Shown here one piece after another: positions 14,982-25,190 of a stretch of 64,000 nucleotides of DNA. Every line of letters starts with the position of its first letter. Positions within the stretch are counted from its first letter, which is position 1. This DNA comes from Mycolicibacterium thermoresistibile (lineage in GTDB: Bacteria; Actinomycetota; Actinomycetes; Mycobacteriales; Mycobacteriaceae). A model generated the notes under the pieces. It was not told the origin of the DNA and did no database searches. It saw nothing but the letters and a program-made list of their open reading frames with translations. The DNA lies in contig NZ_LT906483.1 in NCBI RefSeq assembly GCF_900187065.1, positions 1,860,001 to 1,924,000 on the forward strand, written 5' to 3'. Made by a program: the position numbers and the translations under genes.

Positions 14982-16652
14982 ATGACCTCGTCGTCCGGCG
15001 GCTCGCGTGTCGGCACCCGATTCGGACCCTACGAACTGCGGTCGTTGATCGGCGTCGGGGGAATGGGGGAGGTCTACCGGGCCTACGACACGGTGCGCGG
15101 CCGGATGGTGGCGCTCAAACTGTTGCGTCCCGAACTGGCGGCCGACCCGAACTTCCAGGAGCGGTTCCGGCGGGAGTCGCGGCTGGCGGCGCGGCTGCAG
15201 GAGCCGCACGTCATCCCGGTGCACGACTTCGGCGACATCGACGGGGTGCTCTACATCGACATGCGGCTGGTCGACGGGGCCAGCCTGAAGGACATTCTGC
15301 GCAGCTCAGGTCCTCTCGAGCCGGCCCGGGCCGCCGCGATCATCAAACAGGTGGCGGCCGCGCTGGACGCCGCCCACGCCGACGGCCTGATCCACCGCGA
15401 CATCAAACCCGAGAACGTCCTGCTCACCGCGGATGACTTCGCCTACCTCGTCGATTTCGGCATCGCGCATGCCGGCGGCGACGCCGGCGTGACACGGACC
15501 GGGATGCTGATCGGCTCCAGCGCGTACATGGCGCCGGAGCGGTTCGCCAACGGCCGGGTCGGGCCGGCGGCCGACATCTACTCGCTGACCTGTCTGCTGT
15601 ACGAGTGCCTCACCGGCCGGCCACCATTCGACACCGGTGACCTGCAGCAGCTAATGAGCGCACACATGTTCGCGCCACCGCCGCGGCCCAGCGCGGTGCG
15701 CCGCGGCCTCGACCGCGGCTTCGACGACGTCATCGCCACCGGGATGGCCAAACAGCCCGAAGCCCGGTTCGCGACGGCCGGTCAGCTCGCCGCGGCCGCC
15801 ACCGCTGCCGCGGAGGCGCACGCCACACCAGCCGCCCCGGGCCCGTCGCCCGCCCCGGCGCCGACGCTGCAGTTCACCCAGCCCTATCCGCCGGACGCCA
15901 CCGGCTACACCCCCTATCCGCCGGAGCAGTCGGCGTTCGGGCAGACGCCGCCCGGAACGAGCCGGCGGGCCACCGGCGGATCACGGCTGACCCGGGCGCA
16001 ACAGGTGGTGGTCGCGGCGGTGATCGTGCTGTTCGGGGTGGCCGCCGGACTCGCGGCGGTGCTGGTGTCCGACCGGGACGGCCCTGCGCCGTCATCGCAG
16101 CTCGCCGTGCCGCCGGCGCAGACCACCGAGCCGACCGGGACGACCGCCGCGCCGACGACCGGCCCGACCCGCAGCTCCACCCCCACGACCCCGACGACCC
16201 GCACGACTCCGACGACCACCACATCCCCGGAGCGCACCTCGCCGGTCCCGTCCGCATCCCCGGCGACACCACCGGCGACCCCGCCCACATCCCCGACATC
16301 GCCGGTGGCATCCCCGGTGACACCGGCAGCGGTGCCCGGCGCGGATCGTCAGGGCTTCATCGGGCACGCCGCCCGGTGCGATTCGGGCAGCACGCCGGCG
16401 GCCATGGTGCGCACCGACAACTCACTGGCCGTGGTCTGCGAAACCCGGTCCGGAGATTACTACTACCGCGGGGAACGGCTCAGCGACGGCGCGAGCATCG
16501 AACTGCGCAACGCCCGCCCGGCCGGTGACGGCTTCGACGCCGTCAACCCCGCCGACGGCACCCGCTACGAGGTGCGCCCCGATCGGCTCACCATCATCAG
16601 CAACGGCCGCATCGACGCGAACGAACCGGTGCAGCAGTACGCGGGGCGCTGA
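14982..16652 (+). CDS. Receptor-type serine/threonine protein kinase (Pkn family)
   Basis: A 556-residue membrane kinase. Start ATG 14982 follows AGAAAGGA. The kinase domain (residues about 15-275) has the glycine loop GVGGMGEVY (24-32), Lys46, HRDIKPEN with Asp140, the DFG Asp158 and the APE motif YMAPERF, so it should be active. A proline-rich linker follows, then one membrane helix (about 341-363), a long Thr/Pro/Ser-rich extracellular stalk (about 365-455) and a folded end with two cysteines. The activation loop has Thr171 and Thr173 as likely autophosphorylation sites. The substrate and signal are not shown. It is convergent with the DUF5078 gene, 12 nt away. Confidence 0.92.
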   Translation: MTSSSGGSRVGTRFGPYELRSLIGVGGMGEVYRAYDTVRGRMVALKLLRPELAADPNFQERFRRESRLAARLQEPHVIPVHDFGDIDGVLYIDMRLVDGASLKDILRSSGPLEPARAAAIIKQVAAALDAAHADGLIHRDIKPENVLLTADDFAYLVDFGIAHAGGDAGVTRTGMLIGSSAYMAPERFANGRVGPAADIYSLTCLLYECLTGRPPFDTGDLQQLMSAHMFAPPPRPSAVRRGLDRGFDDVIATGMAKQPEARFATAGQLAAAATAAAEAHATPAAPGPSPAPAPTLQFTQPYPPDATGYTPYPPEQSAFGQTPPGTSRRATGGSRLTRAQQVVVAAVIVLFGVAAGLAAVLVSDRDGPAPSSQLAVPPAQTTEPTGTTAAPTTGPTRSSTPTTPTTRTTPTTTTSPERTSPVPSASPATPPATPPTSPTSPVASPVTPAAVPGADRQGFIGHAARCDSGSTPAAMVRTDNSLAVVCETRSGDYYYRGERLSDGASIELRNARPAGDGFDAVNPADGTRYEVRPDRLTIISNGRIDANEPVQQYAGR

Positions 16653-16664
16653 GGCGGCCCGGTG

Positions 16665-17111
16665 TCACCAGTGCCAGACGGACATGTCGCCCGGCGGATA
16701 CTCCATGCACACATCGGTCGCCGCGGCGACCACACCCTTGTTGTTGAAGAAGATCTTCGCCCAGTTCGGCCACCGGAACGCCATCGGCTCACCGTAGATG
16801 TTGGTGGCGATCTCCTCCGAGTAGGCGCGGCGCTCGGCCGGGCTCAGCGAGTAGAACCAGTGGATGCGGTCGCGGGCGCCCTGCTGCACATCGGCCGGCT
16901 TGTTGTTGTAGTCGATCATGTACCGCTCGTAGTACACCGGCCGGGTGTCGCGCACCGCGGCGAGGATCTGTTCGGCGTCGCAGGTGGTGTGGATCATCCG
17001 CCGGGGAATCGGATAGTCCTCGGTCGAATCAGCCGCGGCCACACCCGGAGCGACCGCCGCGCCACCCGCGACGAGCAGCATGGCGATACCGGACCGCACC
17101 ACGTTCTTCAC
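16665..17111 (-). CDS. DUF5078-family exported protein
   Basis: A 148-residue protein with a signal peptide ([20 protein letters not shown], cleavage near GVAAADS). The body starts [19 protein letters not shown] and contains [19 protein letters not shown] and a second cysteine near the end, the pattern of mycobacterial DUF5078 proteins. GTG 17111 is preferred because GGGGG lies 6 nt upstream; ATG 17135 would add eight residues. Function is unknown. It is the last gene after mmpS, mmpL and a DUF732 gene, 50 nt after the last of these, so it is probably in the same transcript. Confidence 0.78.
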   Translation of the reverse strand: MKNVVRSGIAMLLVAGGAAVAPGVAAADSTEDYPIPRRMIHTTCDAEQILAAVRDTRPVYYERYMIDYNNKPADVQQGARDRIHWFYSLSPAERRAYSEEIATNIYGEPMAFRWPNWAKIFFNNKGVVAAATDVCMEYPPGDMSVWHW

Positions 17112-17161
17112 GTCGAACCCCCGCTTGGCTTGCATCTTGGTCAATTCCCGGGTCCCTTCCG

Positions 17162-17494
17162 TCAGTTCCGGGCGGCGGCCGCTTCGAGCACGTGCCGGTT
17201 CTCGGGGCAGTAGAAGTCGATGGCGGCACCGAGGAACTGCCACGCCTGTTCGGTGGTGCTCTCTCGATGCAACTGCGCCTCGACGAACTCCGCCGACTCG
17301 AAGGCGTCGTGGTCGATGCCCCGGTGCAGCCGCTTGCAGGTGATCTTGGCGATCCACGCGTTGTAGTCCCGCTGGCCGTAGATGCCGAAAGTGTGCAGGT
17401 GGCTGGCGAAATCCGTGTCCCTATCGGCTTGCGCCACCGGGGCGAAACCGATAGCGGCGCAAGCCAACACCGCTGCCATCAGGAGACGTTTCAT
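17162..17494 (-). CDS. DUF732-family exported protein
   Basis: A 110-residue small secreted mycobacterial protein. The signal peptide [20 protein letters not shown] ends near AQADRDTD, and the mature part has DUF732 features: [20 protein letters not shown] and two cysteines (TCKRL, FYCPEN) likely forming a disulfide. Its ATG overlaps the mmpL stop as ATGA, so translation is coupled to the transporter. The family has no established function. The coupling suggests a periplasmic accessory of this MmpL. Confidence 0.82.
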   Translation of the reverse strand: MKRLLMAAVLACAAIGFAPVAQADRDTDFASHLHTFGIYGQRDYNAWIAKITCKRLHRGIDHDAFESAEFVEAQLHRESTTEQAWQFLGAAIDFYCPENRHVLEAAAARN

Positions 17495-20421
17495 ACCGAC
17501 ACCCTATCGGTCGTGGCCGGCCCCCGAGGCGGTACCGACGGCCAAGGTTGCGGAACCGGCCGTTTCCGCACGAACTGCGGCCACCAGAACCAGCGGCCCA
17601 ACAGGGTGGCGATGGACGGCATCATGAACGAGCGCACCACGAAGGTGTCGAACAGCAGACCCAACCCGATTGTGGTGCCCACCTGGCCCATTACCGTCAG
17701 ATCGCTGACCACCATCACCATCATGGTGAGGCCGAACACCAGGCCGGCGGCGGTGACCACCGAGCCGCTGCCGCCCATGGCGCGGATCATCCCGGTGTTC
17801 AAGCCGGCGGGAATCTCCTCCCTCAGGCGGGCCACCACCAGCAGGTTGTAGTCCGCCCCCACCGCCAACAGGATGATGAGCGCCATCGGGAACACCATCC
17901 AGTGCATCTCGAGCCCGACGATGTATTGCCAGATCAGCACCGAGACGCCGAAAGACGCGGCCAGCGAGAGGGTTACGGTTCCGACGATGACCGCCGCCGC
18001 CACGACCGCCCGGGTCAGGATCAGCATGATGATGAAGATCAGGCAGACCGCGGCGATCGCGGCGATGATCAGGTCGTACTTGGTGCCGTCGGACATGTCC
18101 TTGAACACCGCTGCGGTGCCGCCCAGATAGACCCGGGAACCCTCCAGGGGCGTGCCCTTGATCGCCTCTACGGCCGCCTTCTTGATCGGCTCGATCTTTG
18201 CCAGACCTTCCGGCGTCATCGGATCGCCCTGATGGGAGATGATGAACCGGACCGCGTGCCCGTCCGGCGACAGGAACTGCTCCAGACCCCGCTGGAAGTC
18301 GGGGTTGTCGAACGCCTCCGGCGGCAGATAGAACGAGTCGTCGTTGCGGGCCTGGTCGAACGCCTCACCCATGGCGTTGGCGTTCTCCTGCATCTCGGCC
18401 ATCTGATCCTGCAGGCCGGCGTTGGTGGCCTGCATCGTCAGCAGCATCGACCGCATCGTCTTCATCGTCGCCACCGTGGTGGGTAGCAACGTGAGCATCT
18501 GCGGCATCAGATCGTTGAGCCGATGCATGTGCGGCAACATGTTCTGGATGTCGTCGGTCATCGTGTTGATGCCGTCGAGGGTGTCGAACACCGACCGCAT
18601 CGCCCAGCAAACCGGGATGTTGTAGCAGTGCGGCTCCCAGTAGAAGTAGTTGCGGATCGGCCGGAAGAAGTCGTCGAACTCCGAGATGCTGTCGCGCATT
18701 TCGGCGACGTGCGCGGCCATCTCGTCCATGTCTCGGACCATGTTGTCGGTGGTCTCGACCATCTCCTCCATCAGCGCGATCATCTTGTCCATGGTGTCGA
18801 TCATCAGCTGCATCTCATCGGCCTGGACCAGCATGTCGGCCATCCGGTCCTGCATGTACTGCTGATTGAGGATCTGCAGCGTGCCCTGCTGGCTGATCAT
18901 GAACGGGATCGAGCTGTGTTCGATCGGGGTGCCCTCCGGGCGGGTGATGCCCTGCACCCTGCTGATGCCCTCCACCTGGAACACCGCCTTGGCGATCTTC
19001 TCGATCACCAGGAAATCGGCCGGGTTGCGCAGGTCGTGATCGCTCTCGATGAGCAGCAGCTCCGGGTTGAGCCGGGCCGGGTCGAAGTGCCGCTCGGCGG
19101 CCTCGTAGCCCGCGTTGGACGGGAAGCTGGCCGGCAGATAGTTGCGGTCGTTGTAGTTGGTGCGGTAGCCGGGCAGCGCCAGCAGACCCACCAGCGTCAC
19201 CGCGACCGTAGTGACCATGATCGGACCGGGCCACCGGACCACCGAGGCGCCGACCTTGCGCCAGAATCGGACGCGGGCGGCCCGCTTGGGCTCCAGCAGC
19301 CCGAATCTGGTGGCCACCGTGATGATCGCCGGCCCCATCGTCAGCGACGTGACGATCAGCACGATCATCCCGATGGCCAGCGGCGGGCCCAATGACTGGA
19401 AGTACGGCAACCGGGTGAAGCTCAGGCAGAACGTCGCCCCGGCGATGGTCAGACCAGACGCCAGGATCACGTGGGCGGTGCCGCCGAACATGGTGTGATA
19501 GGCGGTCGCCCGGTCCGCGCCGACCGAGCGGGCCTCCTGATAACGGCCGATGAGGAAGATCGCGTAGTCGACCGCGATCGCGATCGCCAGCGTCACCAGC
19601 AGGCTGGTCGCGAAGGTGGAGAGCCCGATGATGTTGTGGTAGCCGAGGAACGCCACCACGCCGCGGGTCGTCAGCAGCCCGATCAGCACCATGAACAGGG
19701 CGATCAGCACCGTGATGACGGACCGGTAGACGAACAGCAGCATGGTGGTGATCACCAGGAAGGTCAGCGCCTCGATCACCCGCAGGCTGCTGTCGCCGGC
19801 CTCCTGCTGATCGGCCGACATCGCCGCGCCGCCGGTGACGAACGCCTGCACCCCCTCCGGGGCCATCTCCTCGGAGACGGTGGCGATCATCTCCCGGACC
19901 GTCTCGACCGACTCGTTGGCCAGCGCCTCGCCCTGGTTGCCGGCGAGTTTCACCTGCACATAGGCCGACTTGCCGTCCGGGCTCTGCACACCGGTCGCGG
20001 TGAGTGGGTCGCTCCACAGGTCCTGCACGTTCTCGACGTGCGCGTCGTCGGCCTCCAGCCGCTTGACCAGCTCGTCGTAGAAGGCGCGGGCGTCGGCGCC
20101 GAGCGGTTCCTCGCCCTCCAGGACGATCATCACCTGGCTGTCCGAGCTGCCCTCGTCGAACAGTTCGCCGACGCGCTTCATCGCGACCATCGACGGCGCC
20201 TCGTCGGGGCTCATCGACACCGCACGCATCTCGCCGACGACCTCGAGCTGCGGAACCGTGATGTTGAGCAGCGCGATCAGCGCGATCCAGCCCACGATGA
20301 TGGGCAGCGACAGCCGGCGGATCCAGGTCGAGATGAAGCTGGGGCCGTGGGTGGAGACCTTGATGTCGAGGCGGTCGGTGGGCGCCTCGTCGGTACGCAC
20401 GTGGCCGGGGTTCGCGGTCAT
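17491..20421 (-). CDS. MmpL-family RND transporter
   Basis: A 976-residue MMPL protein of the MmpL4/5 size class. It has an N-terminal helix, a first periplasmic domain, a helix bundle with a sterol-sensing-like region ([20 protein letters not shown]), a large second periplasmic domain rich in Met and Asp, and a second bundle ([19 protein letters not shown]). The second periplasmic domain has a long predicted coiled coil (about residues 480-680) with repeated MxxMM patterns, as in MmpL4/5 proteins. Such pumps export lipids or siderophores with an MmpS partner; the cargo here is not known. It is coupled to mmpS upstream and to the DUF732 gene downstream by ATGA overlaps. Confidence 0.93.
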   Translation of the reverse strand: MTANPGHVRTDEAPTDRLDIKVSTHGPSFISTWIRRLSLPIIVGWIALIALLNITVPQLEVVGEMRAVSMSPDEAPSMVAMKRVGELFDEGSSDSQVMIVLEGEEPLGADARAFYDELVKRLEADDAHVENVQDLWSDPLTATGVQSPDGKSAYVQVKLAGNQGEALANESVETVREMIATVSEEMAPEGVQAFVTGGAAMSADQQEAGDSSLRVIEALTFLVITTMLLFVYRSVITVLIALFMVLIGLLTTRGVVAFLGYHNIIGLSTFATSLLVTLAIAIAVDYAIFLIGRYQEARSVGADRATAYHTMFGGTAHVILASGLTIAGATFCLSFTRLPYFQSLGPPLAIGMIVLIVTSLTMGPAIITVATRFGLLEPKRAARVRFWRKVGASVVRWPGPIMVTTVAVTLVGLLALPGYRTNYNDRNYLPASFPSNAGYEAAERHFDPARLNPELLLIESDHDLRNPADFLVIEKIAKAVFQVEGISRVQGITRPEGTPIEHSSIPFMISQQGTLQILNQQYMQDRMADMLVQADEMQLMIDTMDKMIALMEEMVETTDNMVRDMDEMAAHVAEMRDSISEFDDFFRPIRNYFYWEPHCYNIPVCWAMRSVFDTLDGINTMTDDIQNMLPHMHRLNDLMPQMLTLLPTTVATMKTMRSMLLTMQATNAGLQDQMAEMQENANAMGEAFDQARNDDSFYLPPEAFDNPDFQRGLEQFLSPDGHAVRFIISHQGDPMTPEGLAKIEPIKKAAVEAIKGTPLEGSRVYLGGTAAVFKDMSDGTKYDLIIAAIAAVCLIFIIMLILTRAVVAAAVIVGTVTLSLAASFGVSVLIWQYIVGLEMHWMVFPMALIILLAVGADYNLLVVARLREEIPAGLNTGMIRAMGGSGSVVTAAGLVFGLTMMVMVVSDLTVMGQVGTTIGLGLLFDTFVVRSFMMPSIATLLGRWFWWPQFVRKRPVPQPWPSVPPRGPATTDRVSV

Positions 20422-20849
20422 GCGGACTTCTCGATGCAGTACGTCTGGGCGTTCACGCCGGTGGAGACACTTTCTACTCGGAGCTCACCGTCGACGATGA
20501 TGCGGCAGCCGATGTGGTCGGCGTTGCCCTGCGCCACGATGTGCGCCAGCGCCGACGGTGCGGTGGTGCTGAGGGTGATGGACCAGGGCAGGGTGACGTC
20601 GTTGACCCGTTGGGTGCGCGCGTCGAGGTCGAGATAGTTGATGTCGACGACCGCGCCCGGCGTGCCGAAGATCTCGTACGTCACCACCTTGGGGTCGAAC
20701 GGCTCCGGATCGTCGGCGAACACGATCGGCGTGACGATGTGGCTCTCCGCGGCGAAGATCTGGCGGACGCGATCGACGGCGAAGGCACCGACGGCGACCA
20801 CGGCCGCGATGAGAAGGGGCATCCAGAACCGTCTGAGCGTTTTGATCAT
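20418..20849 (-). CDS. MmpS-family transport accessory protein
   Basis: A 143-residue protein with one N-terminal helix ([18 protein letters not shown]) and a beta-sandwich periplasmic domain. Typical MmpS features are [31 protein letters not shown] and the C-terminal cysteine pair ([13 protein letters not shown]). MmpS4/MmpS5 proteins support MmpL pumps in siderophore export and drug efflux. This gene overlaps mmpL by ATGA. Three CGTTAG repeats about 180-225 bp upstream may form its operator. Confidence 0.92.
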   Translation of the reverse strand: MIKTLRRFWMPLLIAAVVAVGAFAVDRVRQIFAAESHIVTPIVFADDPEPFDPKVVTYEIFGTPGAVVDINYLDLDARTQRVNDVTLPWSITLSTTAPSALAHIVAQGNADHIGCRIIVDGELRVESVSTGVNAQTYCIEKSA

Positions 20850-21031
20850 CCGAACCCCTGATGTCGGCTGGTCTGCTGAGCTAGGGTCACTTCACCGGGC
20901 GGTGCCCGACGGCACGGTGACGGTGGCGGCAGCGATGCGGCGCTCCCCGCGAAGTGCCGCGCTGCCTGCTGCCAGGTTCTCGCTCCGGCCGGATTTCGCG
21001 CTGCTCGCTCGCACTGTTGAACCCTTCCCGG

Positions 21032-21075
21032 CGTTAGTCGACTGAAACGTTAGCACGTCAAACTAGGACGTTAGC
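21032..21075. repeat. CGTTAG direct repeats, possible operator upstream of mmpS
   Basis: CGTTAG occurs three times in the same orientation, at 21032, 21048 and 21069. The last two are within ACGTTAGC copies starting at 21047 and 21068, exactly 21 bp or two helical turns apart. They lie in the 449-bp gap between divergent mmpS and the DUF4185 gene, in an unusually AT-rich patch. This fits a dimeric regulator binding on one face of the helix. No regulator gene is adjacent. I see no gene in the rest of the gap. Confidence 0.4.
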
Positions 21076-21298
21076 CTACATAACTTATTTGTGGACACCC
21101 CGTCGGGGCTCCGTGTCGGCCGAGGCTGCGCCGGGAACTGACCACACCGTGAGCAAACAGTCCCGACCCGCGCATCTCGACCCGGTCACGGCAGCGTATC
21201 AATTCGCTACGGCGCTAAGCACATTGACCAAGCGGGAAACTACTGTCAGGCCGGTGTCCGGGTTTCCGGCCCACGGTGCCCGGCACGAAAGGTCTGAC

Positions 21299-22624
21299 AT
21301 GTCGGCTCTCCGTCGAGTGATATCCGCCACTGCAGCCACGGCAGCCGTGTCGTTGCTGCTCGCGCCGAGTGAGCTGACCCCGCCGGCGGCCGCCGACCCC
21401 TGTTCGGTGCCGACCGGTCCCGCCGCGAGATCGCTGACGCCGAACTTCCCGCAGCTGCCGCTGCTGCACCTGCCGATCGGGCGCAAGCCGGCGTTCCTCA
21501 ACGGCGACACCAGCGCCGCCGCCCGCCAGGAGGCGGCCACCGCCGACGCCGCGGTCGCGCCGGACACCCCACCGGCGGCGGCGGAGGCCCCGGAGGCCGA
21601 GACCGCGACGATCGTGGACTGGATCACCGGGCCCAACAGCACCTCCTACACCCGTTTCGGTATCTCCGGCACCGATCTGGGCATCATGTGGGACAACGGA
21701 TCCGCCACCGAGCCGCAGGTGCTGATCGCCTTCGGCGACACCTTCGGCGACTGCGGGGTGCCGGGTCAGGAGTGGCGCAAGAACGCGCTGTTCCGCAGCT
21801 CGGACCGCAATCTGGCGGACGGCATGACCATTCCCGACCCCCGGTACGGCGACGTGTACGCCGGGTCGCCGGTCACCCGGGAGCGGCCCGACTTCTCCCG
21901 GCAGGTGATCGCCAGCCTCGGTCTGGCCGCCCAGGAGGTCACCGTCATCCCGACGGCCGGGATCTCCGTGGGCTCAACGCAGTACGTGAACTTCATGTCG
22001 GTGGCCCAGTGGGGCGCGCCGGGACAGTGGTCGACGAACTTCTCGGCGGTCGCGGTGTCCACCGACAACGGCGAGACGTGGACGGTGCCGCGGGAGAGCA
22101 TCCGGCCGGCGTGGTTCAACTCGGTGCCCGGGGTGCCGTTCATCTGGGGCTACCAGAACTTCCAGATGGGCGCCTACCTGCGGCACAACGGTTACGTCTA
22201 CGCCTACGGCACCGGCGCGGGCCGCGGCGGGATGCCGTTCCTGGCCCGGGTGCCCGAGCACTCGGTGGCGAACCTGGCGGCCTACGAATACCACACACCG
22301 TTCGGTTGGCTGCGTGGGCTGCCGTTTCTGGCGATCCAGGTGGTGTGGGCGCCGAGCAGCGAACTCTCGGTGGCCTGGAACGACTACCTGCAGAAGTTCG
22401 TGATGCTCTACACCAACACCGCCAGCAGTGTGGTGATGCGGACCGCGGACAAACCGGAGGGGCCGTGGAGTGCGGCGAAGACCATCGTGACGTCCACCCA
22501 GGTGCCCGGCGGCATCTACGCGCCCTACATCCACCCCTGGTCGAAGGGCCGGGACCTGTATTTCACCCTGTCGCTGTGGTCGACCTACAGCGTCATGCTG
22601 ATGCGCACCACGCTGCAGAAGTGA
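21299..22624 (+). CDS. DUF4185 secreted protein (endo-arabinanase-like fold)
   Basis: A 441-residue exported protein. ATG 21299 follows GAAAGG. The signal peptide runs to about residue 33 (PPAAADP), a linker rich in Ala/Pro/Glu covers about 60-100, then comes a beta-propeller-type domain with DUF4185 motifs: VLIAFGDTFGDCGVPG, GDVYAGSPV, VAVSTDNGETW, and FIWGYQNFQMGAYL. The family has been described as D-arabinan-cutting glycoside hydrolases (GH183), so this may remodel arabinogalactan or lipoarabinomannan. That role is inferred from the family. It is divergent from mmpS and convergent with the ABC importer genes. Confidence 0.85.
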   Translation: MSALRRVISATAATAAVSLLLAPSELTPPAAADPCSVPTGPAARSLTPNFPQLPLLHLPIGRKPAFLNGDTSAAARQEAATADAAVAPDTPPAAAEAPEAETATIVDWITGPNSTSYTRFGISGTDLGIMWDNGSATEPQVLIAFGDTFGDCGVPGQEWRKNALFRSSDRNLADGMTIPDPRYGDVYAGSPVTRERPDFSRQVIASLGLAAQEVTVIPTAGISVGSTQYVNFMSVAQWGAPGQWSTNFSAVAVSTDNGETWTVPRESIRPAWFNSVPGVPFIWGYQNFQMGAYLRHNGYVYAYGTGAGRGGMPFLARVPEHSVANLAAYEYHTPFGWLRGLPFLAIQVVWAPSSELSVAWNDYLQKFVMLYTNTASSVVMRTADKPEGPWSAAKTIVTSTQVPGGIYAPYIHPWSKGRDLYFTLSLWSTYSVMLMRTTLQK

Positions 22625-22641
22625 TCCGCACGCCGCGCCCG

Positions 22642-22662
22642 GCCGACCGGTCAACCGGCGGC
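22642..22662. terminator. Possible bidirectional hairpin between convergent genes
   Basis: GCCG-A-CCGGT, CA, ACCGGCGGC forms a nine-pair stem with one bulged A and a two-base loop (in practice a larger loop after fraying). It lies just after the DUF4185 stop and spans the stop codon of the convergent ABC ATPase gene. No T run follows on either side, so its strength is doubtful. Confidence 0.35.
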
Positions 22663-24255
22663 CCGGGGGCGGACCGCCGGAACCGCGGCCAGCAGCGCGC
22701 GGGTGTATTCGTGCTCCGGCGCGGCGAACAACTCGGCCGCCGGGCGGTACTCCACCGTCTCACCGGCCCGCAGCACCAGCACGTCGTGGCTCATCCGCTC
22801 GACCACCGCGAGGTCGTGCGCGATGAACAGGTAGGTCAGTCCGAGTTCGCGCTGCAGATCGGCCAACAGGTCCAGAACCCGGTCCTGCACCGAGACATCA
22901 AGTGACGCAGTCGATTCGTCGAGGATGAGCAGATCCGGATCGGTGGCCAGCGCACGGGCCACACTGACCCGTTGCCGCTGTCCGCCGGACAGCTCATGCG
23001 GATAGCGGGCGCCGAAATCGGCCGGCAGACCGACCAGTTCGAGCAGGTCGGCGACCCGCCGGCACCGGGCCCGGTCGCCGTCGGCCAGGCCGTGCACCCG
23101 AAGTGGCTCGGAGATCGAATCTATAACCCGCATACGGGGATTCAACGAGGAGAACGGATCCTGGAACACCAGGCTGATGCGTCGGCGCAGCCGCCTGCGG
23201 TCCCGGCCACGGACACCGAACAGATCCACACCGGCCAGGGTGGCGCGGCCGGCGGTGGGGCGCACCAACCCGGTCAGCGCGGCGGCGACCGTCGACTTGC
23301 CGGAACCGGACTCGCCGACCAGGCCCAGAGTGGTCCCGCGCCGGATAGACAACGACAGATCCGAGACCGCCCGCACCGTGGACCGCCCGGTCGGGGTGGA
23401 CACGTCGTAGCGCACCTGCAGACCCTCGACCCGCAACAACACCTCGGTCGAGGTCACCTGCGGAGGCCCACCGACGCCGAGCCGGGGCCGGGCGTGCAGG
23501 AGTTCACGGGTGTAGGGGTGTCGCGGCCGCTCGAACACCTCGGCGATGTGCGCCTGCTCCACCGCGGCGCCGTGCCGCAGCACGGTCACCTCGTCGGCGA
23601 CCTCGCCGATCACGCCGAGGTCGTGGCTGATCCACACCACCGCGGTGCCGAAGTCCCGCTGCAGCTCGCGGACCAGTTCGATGATCTGCGCCTGGGTGGT
23701 GACGTCGAGCGCCGTGGTCGGCTCGTCGGCGATCAGCACCTCCGGGTCACACGCCAGCGCGATCGCGATCATCACCCGTTGCCGCTGCCCGCCCGACAGC
23801 TGATGCGGGTAGGACCGCAGCCGGGCGGCGGGATCGGGCAGCCCGACCGCGGTCAGCAACTCCAGCGCCCGGCCCCGCGCCGCCCGGCGGGTCATCCCGC
23901 GGTGCGCCTCGAGCACCTCGGTGATCTGCCGTTCCAGGGTGAGCAGCGGGTTCAGCGAGGTGCCCGGATCCTGGAACACGAAACCGACCCGGTTGCCGTG
24001 CACACTGCGCAACAGCCGCGGCGGCGCGCCGATCAGTTCGACGCCGCCGACCGTGGCCGAACCCGTCACCACCGCGCCAGGGGCGTCGAGCAGACCGGCG
24101 GCGGCCAGCACCGTCATCGACTTGCCGGACCCGGATTCGCCGACGATGCCGAGGGTCTGACCGCGCGCCACCGCGAAGGAGACACCCCGCACGATCTCCC
24201 GGCGACCGATCCGCACCCGTAGATCGCGGACGTCGAGCACCGGGCCGGTCACCAC
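22651..24255 (-). CDS. Oligopeptide/dipeptide-type ABC importer, fused double ATPase
   Basis: About 534 residues with two complete ABC domains in one chain, corresponding to a DppD-DppF (OppD-OppF) fusion. Each half has a Walker A GESGSGKS and the signature LSGGQRQRV. Walker B motifs are VLIADEPTT and LLILDESTA, and the switch histidines are present (WISHD, FIAHD). The start is GTG 24255 or 24252, overlapping the end of the permease gene. The last of four coupled genes, it powers uptake of a peptide, nickel or similar ligand bound by the lipoprotein. Both catalytic sites look intact. Confidence 0.92.
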   Translation of the reverse strand: MVTGPVLDVRDLRVRIGRREIVRGVSFAVARGQTLGIVGESGSGKSMTVLAAAGLLDAPGAVVTGSATVGGVELIGAPPRLLRSVHGNRVGFVFQDPGTSLNPLLTLERQITEVLEAHRGMTRRAARGRALELLTAVGLPDPAARLRSYPHQLSGGQRQRVMIAIALACDPEVLIADEPTTALDVTTQAQIIELVRELQRDFGTAVVWISHDLGVIGEVADEVTVLRHGAAVEQAHIAEVFERPRHPYTRELLHARPRLGVGGPPQVTSTEVLLRVEGLQVRYDVSTPTGRSTVRAVSDLSLSIRRGTTLGLVGESGSGKSTVAAALTGLVRPTAGRATLAGVDLFGVRGRDRRRLRRRISLVFQDPFSSLNPRMRVIDSISEPLRVHGLADGDRARCRRVADLLELVGLPADFGARYPHELSGGQRQRVSVARALATDPDLLILDESTASLDVSVQDRVLDLLADLQRELGLTYLFIAHDLAVVERMSHDVLVLRAGETVEYRPAAELFAAPEHEYTRALLAAVPAVRPRAAG

Positions 24256-25190
24256 GCGCTCCCGGCCCGCCGACCGCGGCCCGGTCGCTGCCGGGCCCGG
24301 CGCTGAGTTTCGATCACGGTGCGCTGCTTGGGGTCCAGCACGTCGCGCAGGCCGTCCCCGAACAGATTGCAGGCCAGCACCGCGGCCACGATGGCGGCGC
24401 CGGGAAACACCGCCATCCACCACGCCAACGTCACGAACCCCTGCGAATCGAAGATCATCCGGCCCAGCGACGGCTCCGGCGGTTGAATCCCCAAGCCCAG
24501 GAAGGACAATGCCGCCTCGGCGAGGATCGCGAACGCCAGCGACAACGACGTCTGCACGATCAGCGGCGCGGCGATGTTCGGCAGGATGTGCCGGCGCAGG
24601 ATGTAGGCGTGTCCGGTGCCCATGGTGTGCGACGCCTGCACGAAGGGTTCGACCCGGACGCCGAGCGTGCCTGCCCGCGCCACCCGGGCGAAGATCGGGG
24701 TGAAGACGATGCCGATGGCCAGCATGGTCGTCGTCATCCCAGGGCCGAGGATCGCCACGATCGCCAGCGCCAGCAGCAGCACCGGGAACGCGAACAGCAC
24801 GTCGACGAGCCGCATCAGCACGGTGTCCAGCCAGCCGCCCCGGTAGCCCGCGAGCAGCCCGACGAGGATCCCGACCGCGGCGGCGAACGCCACACTCACC
24901 GCCGCCACCCGCAGCGACGCCTGGATGGCCACCAGCACCCGGGACAACACATCGCGGCCGAGTTCGTCGGTGCCGAACCAGTGCGCCGCGCTGGGCGGCT
25001 GCAACGCCTCCGGCACGTTGATGTCGTTGACCCCGTACGGGGCCAGCCAGGGCGCGGTCACCGCCACCGCCACCAGCAGTGCCAGCAGTGCCGCGCTGAG
25101 CAGCGTGACCGGGTTGGCCGCCAACAACCGCCAGGCCGCCACCCGGGACACCGCGTCCGGTTCGCCGCCGGTCAGGTCGTCGGCCGTCAT
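24249..25190 (-). CDS. ABC importer permease, DppC/OppC type
   Basis: A 313-residue membrane protein with six helices. The N-terminal periplasmic segment has HWFGTDELGRDVLSRVL, the hallmark of DppC-type permeases, and the coupling loop near LRRHILPNIAAPLI contacts the ATPase. ATG 25190 overlaps the stop of the preceding permease gene by ATGA. The long arginine-rich tail (RRARQRPGRGRRAG) overlaps the ATPase start. It forms the channel with the DppB-type protein. Confidence 0.92.
   Translation of the reverse strand: MTADDLTGGEPDAVSRVAAWRLLAANPVTLLSAALLALLVAVAVTAPWLAPYGVNDINVPEALQPPSAAHWFGTDELGRDVLSRVLVAIQASLRVAAVSVAFAAAVGILVGLLAGYRGGWLDTVLMRLVDVLFAFPVLLLALAIVAILGPGMTTTMLAIGIVFTPIFARVARAGTLGVRVEPFVQASHTMGTGHAYILRRHILPNIAAPLIVQTSLSLAFAILAEAALSFLGLGIQPPEPSLGRMIFDSQGFVTLAWWMAVFPGAAIVAAVLACNLFGDGLRDVLDPKQRTVIETQRRARQRPGRGRRAGSAW

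Noticed and set aside
18523..19395. Open frame antisense to mmpL
   Set aside because: Histidine/aspartate-rich shadow of the MmpL coiled-coil and membrane codons.
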